64,000 bases of DNA from Rotaria macrura (taxonomy: Eukaryota; Rotifera; Eurotatoria; Philodinida; Philodinidae), in contig OENT01000779.1 in the NCBI GenBank assembly GCA_900239685.1, positions 1-64,000 on the forward strand, given 5' to 3'. The notes under the pieces are model-generated. The model saw nothing but the letters and a program-made list of their open reading frames with translations, was not told the DNA's origin and made no database searches. Each line of letters begins with the position of its first letter. Within the stretch, counting starts at the first letter, position 1. Positions 25,901 to 37,400 of this stretch are shown here, piece by piece. Position numbers and translations under genes: made by a program.

Positions 25901-28900
25901 TTTGGCAGTTCACGCACATTGGCAAAAGCTCCTATCGGTTAGATTTGTGCAACTTTATTGTTGTCGCTATCTTATTCAATCTTTGGATAAGTAATAGATT
26001 AAAATCTATTAACTAGAGCAGATAGTTACATATTAGAGACGCAGGAATATAGATAGAAGATGGGTAGGAGAACATAAGAGAAAAATTCATTGGAACACTT
26101 AAGGAGTGTGGGTTAACGGATGCTGGTAGATGGAAAACTATAGAACTACAGTTATACCTCTTTTCTATGCATGATACAATTTACGTTTACATAAATACTG
26201 TAAAGTGTTAATCAATTACCCTTCAGTGGTTATACTAAGCTTGTCTGAGTAGTGCATGACTCATTATGATGCTAATCATCAAATATCTTTATTTAAATCT
26301 CCTGAATCGTAATACAATCTTCGAAATCACATAGTATCACGTCAAAAAATTTCATCTAAAGTAGCACTAAAAGAGTGTGTAGTGTTTCAAGATTAATTTG
26401 GTTTTTCGAAAAAAATATCAAGAACCAATCTCTTCCTTGGTGCTGTAATGCCATACCAAGTTATATGAAAGACGAAATGAGAAAAGATTTTCATTCCTCT
26501 ATACTGAGAACAAAAATGGTCACATTATCGAAACTAAAAAGGTTCCGATTCGTTGCAAAAATTGGAACCCTTCTAAAGGTTTCGAGCAAAAGTACGAAAT
26601 CCATGAAAATGATTTCTAGACGTTGTGTAAAACATCTTTTTGATTGTTTCATATCAATGTACGGCACCTTTGAAAGGGTTCCGAATTTTGCAACGAATTC
26701 GAAACACTTCTTCATCAGTGTCAAAACAGTAATCTATATGGCAATGTAAAACAATATTAATATAGGTTCAAGGACACTTCTCTCAGATTAAAAATAGGAT
26801 TCATAACATATATCAAGTTCTTCAATGTTTGAATAGAAAACAAACCAAATCAAACGATCAAATAAATGTTTCATATGAGTTGATGAAAAGTAAAGAAGTG
26901 AAATTCACTGTTTGATTATATGAAAGACAATCCTCTTCTTACGTTTTACTTTACACTTTGAAAGAACGAAGTTGGTTGCATTGAAAAATTACTACAGTAA
27001 GTGTTTGACGAGAATACTACAAGAAGACACCAAGGAGAGAGCGTTTTTCGATGGTTTTCTTCATCGCTGCCCTAAATCGGATGTCTACGGGTGATATAAA
27101 TATATAACTACCTTATCTATGTATTCTCAAACGTACCATAGCAGAGAGTTTGGATCTGATTGACATATGATATTTCCCATGCAGAGATTTTCATATAAGT
27201 GTAAGCGTAGCATAAAATCCAACTTTGAAAATTTTTGATACCATCAAAAATGAATGTTAGATAGAAGATTCACTAGAGAAATCGATCGAATCTGTCATAC
27301 AAGAATCTCTTTCACCATTCGTTAATCAGGGATCAGTGAATTGATGAGAAAATTATGGATTTTTTGTCACATCGCATATTTATTTAGAGCCTTTTCTTGA
27401 AAAAACGAACATTTACATGCCAAAAAAGCGACTTCTAATTTGGATATCCTTCTATTCTAGTCTGAATTTAATTCCCACTCGCCAATAGAAAAATTCATAG
27501 ATTTATCTCTATATATTCTTTAGTTTTCAAAAACTAAATTCTTTAATCTTTATTTTAAGAAATACAAAGATTTTTTATGCTTGTCTCTACCCACACCAAA
27601 AACTAGCGACATAGGTAACTGGATTGGCTTTGTTGCATTCATCTCATAGATTCAAAATTGCGATGTGATCGAAAATCAATAGTCTAGCGACAATGATGAT
27701 TAGAAGAATACTCGAGCTCACTTTCTTTGCCTCATTATAAGACAAGGGTTGCTGCTAGTGAACATGTTTCATGTTGCTCGTCTGAAGAACGTAAACTTAT
27801 TATGGATGAAGCGACGGATACAATGAAGGGAAAAAGAGTCAGAGTAGGAAACGATATAATAGCGTTCACTAGATTCTCGAAAAAATGATCTGATGGATTC
27901 AGTCATTCAATGTGGTGAAGCTGATAAGATGATTTAAGTCAAATAATGTCTTCGGTATTGAATCATAGTTTCTCTTTTAGTTACCAAACGCCTCAAGTTA
28001 TATTATTTTAAACTTGAAAAATGTCAATATATATATGGGTCTTTGTCGTTAAATAAAACTACATTAAGCGCTAATTTGATGTAGAAATGACGAATCTTGA
28101 ATATGTTCTGATCAGCGATCTTTTATACAAAAATTTTTCGAAATGATTGATATTGTCTTCCTATATGGAATTTTACCAATGACGAAATTTTCTGTGTATC
28201 AATTCTCAAGGGGAAACTTGAAAAGCACATCCAATAAGCTTCGAATACCAAAACTTATCGGGTGAGAAGTAGGTTTTACGTGAAAAGAGGATAGTCATTA
28301 ACAAAATTGTAACATGCGAGATTTTGGCTATAAACTGGGACGAAGAATTTTTTATCACGAAAAAACACTATTTCTTTTTTTTTGTTGTTGTAAATGTGTG
28401 AATCATGATGCATCTCTTAGTTCTTACAATGAAAAAAAAACATGTGATTCACTCAAATAAAATATTAGAAGTACCGGTGCGGTCGGTGGTGGTGCGCTAC
28501 TGCCTCCTCCCGATCCCTCAATCGGCACGTCTTGTATTTTGAGTGTTCTCTATTGGAAAAAAAGTAGAAAAAGAAATCACTCTCGTTTTGATTTTATGTT
28601 CGAATTCTCTAATGAAAATCTTTGCACTAATTAAACTATTTACTTTCAATAATTCATGTAAATCCATAACTTCCACCAATGATAATTTACTGATTTCATC
28701 AACAATGCGATGAATCTTTTCTGAATAAGTTTTATTGAAATCAGATAGATTTATTGTTGTGTGTTCGAATTTTGCTGACGATGTTTCATCATATACAGTT
28801 GATGTTTCTTTTAATTTTGTTGCTGTAGACGATTGTATTTGAGTTAAACACAGAGAACGAGTACAAATGAACGATGACAATGGATATTGAACTGCTCGAA

Positions 28901-28919
28901 ACATCAAACGAGTACACAT
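22952..28919 (-). CDS. MRPL12: Mitochondrial ribosomal protein L12 (bL12m)
   Basis: Stalk protein of the mitochondrial large ribosomal subunit that recruits translation GTPases. Four exons (28919-28644, 28549-28475, 23277-23131, 23068-22952), all joined in phase 0, give 204 residues. Seen: a targeting-type N-terminus (MCTRLMFRAV...), the N-terminal dimerisation segment (KIHRIVDEISKLSLVEVMDLHELL then TLKIQDVP), a G/S/A/P hinge, an acidic linker, and the L7/L12 C-terminal domain (FKVRLIKFD, KKVPVIKQVKDVV, LVQAKKLVESIPQ, KAKLEAAGG). Minus-strand AATAAA at 22942-22937, just after the stop. The second intron (23278-28474) is 5197 bp, about a hundred times the usual size here. Divergent from the DCUN1D3-like gene. 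Confidence 0.93.
23278..28474 (-). other. 5.2-kb intron of the L12 gene
   Basis: Bounded by GTACTT (donor, 28474) and TTAG (acceptor, 23278). No other gene was recognised inside. Contents include the foldback repeat 26543-26703 and a ten-base C run (24927-24936), striking in such AT-rich DNA. No transposase-like frame was seen. Confidence 0.75.
26543..26703. repeat. Inverted repeat with 38-bp arms
   Basis: 26543-26580 matches the reverse complement of 26666-26703 at 32 of 38 positions (shared core ATTCGTTGCAAAA and GGAACCCTT). An 85-bp spacer separates the arms. It lies within the long L12 intron. The frames open across it on both strands are a by-product of the palindrome. Confidence 0.65.
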
Positions 28920-29403
28920 TTCTCTTTCTTGATTATCAATTTAAAAAATATGGCACAAACAAGAATTTATTCTTATGTCGTTTTCAATTCATAAAATGAA
29001 ATTCACTGGTTTACACATCAAGCAATTGTAGATTACGCTTCGAAGAAATACGTACGAGGACGGAATATAATTCCAATGGTAGAACAAGAAATCTCATTGA
29101 TGAAACATCGTCCAATCAAAAATGGTCTATATTCTGTTTCTTACGCACATCGGCTGACGACGAGGCGTATTCGAAGAAGCAAATAGAAAATCAACAGATA
29201 CTTAACAAAGCAAATAGACGAGAGAAGAATTTTTGTTCGAATATTGTGGTTAATCGTCTTCTTTTTATTTATAGAATGCCAACGGCATTTCGACAAATAA
29301 CTGCTATTTATTTTTCATTCATGTAAAAAAGTTGTTTATTGATTAAAATGAAAAATTCATATTTATTTATTTTTTGACTGTTCTAGTTGTCGTTTTGTTG
29401 TCC
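28920..29403. promoter_or_regulatory. Head-to-head promoter region of L12 and DCUN1D3-like genes
   Basis: 484 bp separate the divergent start codons (28919 minus, 29404 plus), so both promoters must lie here. No TATA box at a convincing distance was identified. A T-rich tract with TTCTAG just before 29404 could be an acceptor of a 5'UTR intron. Confidence 0.5.
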
Positions 29404-30369
29404 ATGGGCCAGTGTGTTGAAAAAGCTCATTCGGAGAGAAGATTGATGTCACATAATAATAATAATAATAATAATAATAATAGTCATTTATCAGTCTCAA
29501 CAAAACACGTTAAGAAAAAAGCTAAACAAGACGCATCTGAACAGCAATCAAATCGATATCGTCATTCATACAGACAAATGAACACAACAACAACAACAAC
29601 AACATTAGAACCTCGTCGTGATTTACCTTTGCATAAAATTCCTGAACTTCTTGCTAAAATAACTGGCACATTATCATCTACGCTTTCGTCATCATTGGAT
29701 ACGAAACAATCATCACTGTCGTCTTCATCGTCATCGTCGAATTCGACTTCCAATACAATTGATCGTCGTTTGCAATTATTTAAACATTATTCTGATGATG
29801 ATCAAATTATGTCGGTCGACGGTATTCTTCGTCTTTGTAATGATTTATCTGTTGAACCTGATTGTTATGAAGTACTCTTATTCTGTTTCGTTTGTCGTGC
29901 TAAACAAATGTATTCATTAACCAAGGATGAATTTCTTCTTGGTCTTAAAACCCTTGGCAATAATGTTGATAATCTAGTAGATCTTCGTACATCATTATTT
30001 AATTATAATATATTACCATATGAAAACGAATTCTACATTTGGACATACCACTACGGTTTAATCGATGGACAACGTTGTGTAACAACACAAAATGCGATTA
30101 GCTTATGGCGTTTATTTTATTCGAAAGAAATGAAAAAACCTCAAATATTGGAACATTGGCTATCGTACTTGGAACAAGATATGAATAATGAAATACCGAA
30201 AACTATAACATGTGATACATGGACAATATTTCCACAGTTTGCAAAGTTTATTGAATTGAATGGATATAAAGCATATGATGATAATGAAGCATGGCCGTGT
30301 TTATTTGATGGATTTGTTGAACATCAATTAGAACAACAGAAGACAACACCATATTCATCGATTGATTAA
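29404..30369 (+). CDS. DCUN1D3: DCN1-like protein (DCUN1D3-like), cullin neddylation factor
   Basis: 321 residues. DCN1-like proteins bind cullins and the NEDD8 E2 and promote or tune cullin neddylation. I take the ATG at 29404 because it yields MGQCV, the N-myristoylation/palmitoylation start typical of DCUN1D3, which places the protein at membranes. An upstream in-frame TTG is not a start. Seen: a low-complexity N-terminal third with Asn, Thr and Ser runs encoded by trinucleotide repeats (AAT about 29455-29484, ACA about 29581-29605). The potentiating-neddylation domain runs from about residue 120 to 310: DGILRLCNDLSVEP, AISLWRLFYS, DTWTIFPQFAKFI, and EAWPCLFDGFVE containing the cullin-binding DAD-like patch. 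No coding intron. AATAAA at 30428-30433. Confidence 0.9.
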   Translation: MGQCVEKAHSERRLMSHNNNNNNNNNSHLSVSTKHVKKKAKQDASEQQSNRYRHSYRQMNTTTTTTTLEPRRDLPLHKIPELLAKITGTLSSTLSSSLDTKQSSLSSSSSSSNSTSNTIDRRLQLFKHYSDDDQIMSVDGILRLCNDLSVEPDCYEVLLFCFVCRAKQMYSLTKDEFLLGLKTLGNNVDNLVDLRTSLFNYNILPYENEFYIWTYHYGLIDGQRCVTTQNAISLWRLFYSKEMKKPQILEHWLSYLEQDMNNEIPKTITCDTWTIFPQFAKFIELNGYKAYDDNEAWPCLFDGFVEHQLEQQKTTPYSSID

Positions 30370-31458
30370 AATCATTTACAGTGATCTTTTTCTTTTTGCA
30401 AATATATCTTTTCTTTTATCTTTTGAAAATAAACACTAAGAAAAAGAACAAATGTCTAATTGTCTTTTATTTCTTGAAAATATTCCAACCAGTTTCCTAT
30501 GTGTTTAGTAGAGCTTAAGCAAAATTGAAGACAAATGTGAAATATCGAGGCGTTTATTTTTCTTTCTTCTATTGTAAAACTTTGATTTATTTCTTCCTCT
30601 ACTTGCGTAACGTTCCCTTAATTCTAATATAATAATTCCAAGATCACTCGTGTGACATAACACTTTGTTTCTTATGCTAATCTACAAATAGAGGGAGAAA
30701 AATATTTCTGTGAGAATAACTATTTTTTCTTTAAATGAAGAAACAACTAATTCGTAACAAGTCGATATCACAATAAAAATTGAACTTTCATTTTTGAAGT
30801 CTATTCATTAAACACTTTGTGCTCTTATCAATTTAATCAGAGAGAGAAAATTGTTTTGTTTCAAAATGTTTTTCGAATGAGAATACCGTTGAGAATCATA
30901 TAGTAGTTCGTCTTTTGATCCCTACTCTTGAGGAATGAAGTTTTCATTAAGAACTAGTCAATATTTATATATATTTTCTAAGAGTAGTTTGATTGTAAAG
31001 TTTAATTTAAAAGAGATTCTATTTATCCAGTTTTGTCTTCCTATAAAATAGTGCGGAAACAAACTGCTGTTCAATAGATATTGTCGACCTTGATGTATTT
31101 TTCCCATGATGAAAAATGATGTTGTTTTTCCTCTAATAGAATTTTAGACTCTTTAATTGATTGGCACTCCATTGATTGTAATGAGTCATACAAAATCATC
31201 CGAGTTCTTTAAAAAAGAAAATTTTCGATTTCTATTCGTACGTCCTTCTTTTCTCTTTAGACTGCATGCAAAAGTCATTAATTGATTAATAATGATTCAT
31301 AGTTTTATTGTTATTCGATATTTTTTCTCTTGTTTCAGATGTAATGTTATTTTGCTTTACGATTCAATCATTCAGATAGCGTGAGACAAAAGTAAGTTAA
31401 ATGGAAATAGTATGAAGGACAACGTTTTCTTTTTGCATTATATTTAATACGATATATC
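30370..31458. other. 1.1-kb intergenic stretch
   Basis: 3' flank of the DCUN1D3-like gene (AATAAA at 30428-30433) and 5' flank of MAP2K4. AT-rich; nothing else recognised. Confidence 0.5.
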
Positions 31459-34400
31459 ATGTTAGTGAACAAGCCATCTCTTAAACTCAATCTGAAACCA
31501 TTAAACTTTCAAGAACCACCGAAATCTAATACAGAAAAGCAACCTTCCGATTTGACAGATACTAATCGTATTCCGTAAGTTATTGCCATTTTATTTTGTT
31601 ATTCAAAATCTATTCGAACAGTAATTTTATTTCGATAGAAATATCGCATTGCTAATAATTTCATTATCGCATAGGGTGATGAACAACCAGCAATTCATGC
31701 TAATATTAGCAAAAGACAATCAACTACAAATAATCATTTTTCCTAACGAGAGTACCACATGAACAATGAGTCTTTCAATAGTTTGCGAATAGGTTTTGTT
31801 TTGCATTTTTGTAAAGCTTTAATGTGAAAGTTTTCTCAAAAACACATTTGTCTACTGCGCCGTATAAAATTCGATGAAAACGTTTTTACAAAAGGATGAA
31901 TTCTCTAACATCATCATTCGGCAGCACTCAACATTGAAAGTATTCATGTTCAAGTATCTATTTTCTCCTTTAGAATCTGTTGCTGATTGTCAATCACAAA
32001 TGTAAAGAGATTTTTGTCTACGTAGTAATTTAGTTCATTAAAAGATTTACGACTCGAGGCAATGCTTTGTTTTTCTCTTGACATGCTAAAAATCTTTTAA
32101 CACAAAAGACTTTGATTGTTCGTCAGGATTCGTATTCGAGAGTCTTTCGATGAAAAAACATCAGCCAAAGTTTTCTTTTCTATTTAATTGAGGTAAGCAT
32201 ACTGATGAATACAAGTTGAGATATTTTTCTCAGTTGCTTGAGTAAGAAGAATTGAAGAGACCCAATGGATGCATATTTAAAGATCGACGTCGTGTTGCAT
32301 CCAAATGAGAACATCAAATCAATGTCATCGAATGGCCTGACATTTTGTTTTCTCGTACTAAAGAAAATAACTTATTGTAAAAGAAAAAAACAAATTACGG
32401 TTGCATGCGATCCTTTTCTTTTCCTATGACAGCATTGCTATGGGTATACCGAACAGGGAATCACTTCCATCTTTAAAATCTATTATATTTTACCAATGAA
32501 CCATGGGTTTTTCGTCGTTCCTTTTTCTTTTTGTTTTTCATCGATTCTCTACAGAAGATGATCGACTTTTGTTGATGATGGGAAGTATCCGAACTTGCCT
32601 ATTCAAGATAATTAGAATTGCTCATTAAATATTAAATTACAAGAAATTTGAAATAGTTATCTTTCAAGAAGTGTTACATTGAAATGAGCTTTCGAATATG
32701 TTTGTTTTTCTCTTCTTCATTCATCTAATTATGTCATCGATGGTGTAATCTCGAGTTTCAGATTGTGTTTTGGTTAATATTTTATTTGAATTCTAACAGC
32801 ACACATGTGATGTCATCAGTATAATCGAAACACATTTAGATGTACACAATTATTCTAAGAGAAATAATCTACTACACTGAGAAAACAGGAAATATTAACA
32901 GAATAATTTCAGCTGGTAATATGAATCGTAATGGCATGCTTCTTCTAAAGTCTAAAAATTGACATTTCTCTAATATATATATATATGCAATGCAATTATT
33001 CGATTGTTATTTAATATGTTTTCTGATAATTTGCTCGGTGACAGATTAGGAAAATAATACTTTAATTGTTTATTAGTAGTCGACCAACTTCATCAACATC
33101 GAATCATCGGGATCTTAGTACCGGCCAACTTCATTTGTCTGATACAAAAGTTTGTCTTGATTAAATAAACCTAGATTCCATACGTATAGTTCTGTGCTTT
33201 TTTAAAGGTATTTAGATTTACGCCCAATGATTTAATTGATCATGGTGTTATTGGAGAAGGTAACTTTGGAATTGTTTGTAAAATGGAACATGAAAAGAGT
33301 AAAACTATCATGGCTGTAAAAGTAGATCGAAAGCAGAACGTTGTCAATCGGATGAGATGCTCGTTTACTTCTTTTTCTTTCAGCGAATCCGTTCGACAGT
33401 CGATGAACGTTGTCAGAAGCAAATGCTCAACGAATTGGATATTGTTATGCGTGAAAATACTTGCCCACATATTGTAAAATTTTATGGTGCTCTCTTTAAA
33501 CAGGGAGATTGTTGGATTTGTATGGAATTAATGGACACGTCACTTGATCGTTTTTATAAATTTGTTTATCATAAACTTAATCAATCCATACCTGAAAGTG
33601 TTCTTGCATATATAACTCTGGCAGTACGTTGATTGTATTTTTGTTGAAAGAATTTATTTATTGTTTTTTTTTCGTAATCGCCTTTCAGACTTTAGAAGCG
33701 CTCGATTATATCAAATCTCGTTGGCAAATTATTCATCGAGATGTAAAACCATCAAATATATTAGTGTCTCGAACGACTATTAAACTATGTGATTTCGGTA
33801 TAAGCGGTCAATTAATTGATTCTATTGCCAAGACACGTGATGCTGGTTGTCGGCCTTATTTACCCGTAGGATTCATTTATGATTCTTTCAATCGAAAGTT
33901 GCCTTTGAATTTCTATAGCCTGAACGCATCGATCCTCTAAGAGCTGCTCGTGATGGTTATGATGTTCGATCAGATGTTTGGTCACTTGGCATTACCATTG
34001 TAAGCTGCGTTGTTTCGTTTTTAATAAAGAAAATTCTAATAAAAATGACATATGTCAATAAATATTCTCTAGTACGAAATTGCCACTGGATATTTTCCTT
34101 TCCGGGAATGGACATCTGTATTTGATCAATTGCAACAAATTGTTGAAGGCCCTCCATTACAACTCACTGTTGATTGTCTTTCAAATAATTGCAAAGATTT
34201 TGTAAATACATGGTAAAGAAATAATCTGTTTGTTCGTGTTACTTTTGAACTCGACGTAGCTTTGTTCTCTCGTTTAGTCTGAATAAAGATGAAAATCAAA
34301 GGCCAAAATATAAAAAACTACTGGAACATCCATTCGTACGAAAAGCAGCAACAGCACAGCAAGCAGACAATGCTGCTGCTTACCTATCCGAGATCATCGA

Positions 34401-34482
34401 TGGACTTTCAGAAAATACGGATACATTCGAGCTTTATTATTATTTGCCTAATGGTTCGTCAGCATCGTCATATCATCGGTGA
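31459..34482 (+). CDS. MAP2K4: MAP kinase kinase 4 (JNK kinase)
   Basis: Dual-specificity kinase that phosphorylates JNK (and p38) in stress signalling. Seven exons (31459-31574, 33216-33321, 33384-33623, 33689-33865, 33919-33999, 34073-34212, 34278-34482) join in frame to 354 residues. Seen: an N-terminal MAPK docking motif ([13 protein letters not shown]), glycine loop GEGNFG, lysine in IMAVK, MKK4-type RIRSTVDE, catalytic [11 protein letters not shown], the activation loop SIAKT with both phospho-acceptors in [14 protein letters not shown], then PPER where most kinases have APER, and the C-lobe ([29 protein letters not shown]). The whole core follows MKK4 rather than MKK7 or MKK3/6. Intron 1 is 1641 bp, the others 53-65 bp. 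The N-terminus is short for MKK4; an extra small exon in intron 1 is possible. Confidence 0.93.
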
Positions 34483-37400
34483 CTAAATTGTGCTATTGAA
34501 TGAAGTTCTTTTTTTCTTGATTATTTATTTGTACTTCAAAATAGAGATCGTGTGTAAAAAAAAGAAAACATCTGCTTCTAACCCTTCTAATCTTATCTTA
34601 TGTATCTTTGAACAAGGATTCTTTTGTCCTTTTAAAAGTCTCTATTCTCTCTGATTTCCTATTGATGTTGTCGTTCGATGAATGTTGTTACTGCCTATTT
34701 CTTGATAGAACAATTCTTTTCCTTTCTGCGATGCACTATTTGTTGTGTTTGTATAACGGCAATCTTCAATGAATAACTATTCCAAAACAAAGAACAAACA
34801 GAGACAAACATTGTCATAGACTATTGAATTAGTAAAATTAAAACTTTGAATATTCGTTGTTAATCATCTTTTCAACATGAAGTTGTCGCAGGAAATTGAG
34901 TAATTGATTTAATTTACAGTTACTAGCTAATAGAATAGCTACGAATAGAGAAATACTTACACGAGGGAAGATAACGTATGCCAGTGATCTCTATTAGGAT
35001 TCGTTTTTTTTTAATCGATAAAATTGATTTCTAATCTCAAATTTGAACATTCAAATCTACAAGTTTCTTCAGATGTCAGTGAGAATGCGACAGAGATCGA
35101 GCGGCGTTTATTTCAATGAAAACAAAAATGAAGAATCAAAATTTCATGCGCTCTATTTACTACTCTGAAAAAAAGCAAAATCAAAAAGTCTAAATTGAAA
35201 ACTGAACTATGAAACAATGAGAAAAAAAACATAAAAACCGATGTATTCTATTTTATGAAAGTACTAAACGTATTTATAAGAACACAACGGAGTACGAGTG
35301 TCGTTCAAATATTTGGTGTAGAGTAATTTTTGTTGACACCATTGTTGATTGTGTTGCAGATGGGACGATAAATTCAACTTCGGACTTGATCTCTGGTGTG
35401 GAAGTAAAAAAAGCTTTCTAAATACGAAACTCAATTAAGAAATAGTCTAAATATGTTTTTGTTTTGCGTTTTTCATCCGTATGACATTAATGGAGTTTTT
35501 TTTTCATATTATCTTCTGTGATTGTAAACATAACATTTGATGTCTATCAACTTCCTTGTTGTTTTATCTTTTTTTGTACTATTAAAAACAATATTGTATC
35601 GAATACATCTGGTATCGGTTGACATTAAAACAAGAGTTCGAATTCAACGAAATCAATATCATTTCATCGAACAAAAGTCAAGATCACACACTCCTTTCAT
35701 TTTTCATTCGTGCGTGCGATTAGTTTCTCGAGGTAATTACTTAAACAGAAAAAAACATAAGAGAGACGTACCAATCCAGATGAATGAATTCAATATGCAT
35801 TCCGACATGGGCTTATCGGATTCAGGATGACTGGAATAAAAATGAACCCGACGGATGAACCCAAATTGATTAATTAGATACTAAAATAATGCCTGAAGAC
35901 ATTACTAGAGGTCGGTCAAAGGTTCACGTGAGTTTACATCAAATTACTCGAGTACGATCCGATAACATGGAACACGAGGGATGCAAACGTCATTCTATCA
36001 CCTAGATTTCGTTGATTTTTATAAAAACCTTACACATGTAAATTCACCTATCGATCGAGATAACAAAAAGAAATATGAAATTAGAACATCATATAATTTC
36101 GTTTACTCCAGTTTGATATTTCCGATAATATGAATAACAAATATGTTAGAGTTGTTCACTACAATCATACGACACAATACTAAAAGTAGATAACAGCACG
36201 AAAAGTTATCTTACACTAGAAAATGTTTCGAAAACACATTCAAATTCATTAAATTTATCTATTACAAACAATCAGCACGTCATCTTTCAGATGTCTTAAT
36301 ATTAGATAGTTTTTCTTGGAAAAATTATAGAGTATCTCATTCTACTGTCGCTGCAAGTATCATCTATTAAGTGCAAGCGAAATCCTATTGGTACTATGCC
36401 ATCAAAAAATTGTGTCATTTTTCTATCATGACTTCAACGAGCAGAAACATGTTAACTTTAAACAGTTATTCGAACTAATTTAAGTGCATGGTCGATTGCA
36501 AACAGTGTTATCATCTAACTGTGCCTTGAGGCTTAAACGTATTCTATATAGAATAGGACAACCTTTTGTTTTAACACGATTCATTTGAAATTTGAGTCGG
36601 AAAGTCAAACACATCACCTTGAAGTGGACTACGTCGATGTTGACTTACTCTAGAAACAATGTAATTCTATTTATTTTTAATATCGCATTCTTTAGCGACA
36701 TTACCCGTATTAATAATCGATCATGCATAATCAATTATTGAATGTTGTATGTCAATTTGAAATCATTGGAAAGATTAGGTTTTAAAATAGCACATTGTCG
36801 TCTATGGATATTCTTATATTTTATTGTTCATAGGAGTTAAAGTTTGATCAAATGAATTTCAATACTGTGAAAGATGTCAGTTTTAGGTAATTAGTAAATG
36901 CATCGGTTCTTTTATCTTTCGTCAACGACCGAGTCTTTTTCGCAATGTTTCCATTGCATGTTGCCGATGATTGTTTGTGGATTAAACATCAAAAGATTTC
37001 TCTTGTCAATGTTCTTCTATACGAATGAAAATCATCACTCAACTCAACTGTTGTTTCGTGGCAAATCTTACATTCGACTGAACGAACGTCACGTATTCAA
37101 TTTTATTTTCATTTGAAAATAGTTTGTCAAAAAAGAAAACAATATTAACAGTTTGTCATGTTGTCTAAATGTATTCAATTTTTCTAAATTATTAAATGTG
37201 TTATTTATCAAATGAATCAAAGAACGAAATGACTGTTAACTATAAACATAGGATGATGTGCAAACATTTGAATATTCGACGTCTATTCTTTATTCAGTAT
37301 TTCAATAAACACAATTAAGTTGGCGAGTTTTTCAATTTGTCTATTGCCATCGATTGTTTAATAGCCATTTTAAATTCACTAATGACTGAAATACAAAAAG

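Noticed and set aside
26375..26749. 124-codon ORF in the L12 intron
   Set aside because: It is opened by the inverted repeat on both strands and has no recognisable domain.
29374..29403. Upstream extension of the DCUN1D3-like protein from a TTG
   Set aside because: TTG is not expected as a start here, and the ATG at 29404 gives the family's MGQC lipidation start.
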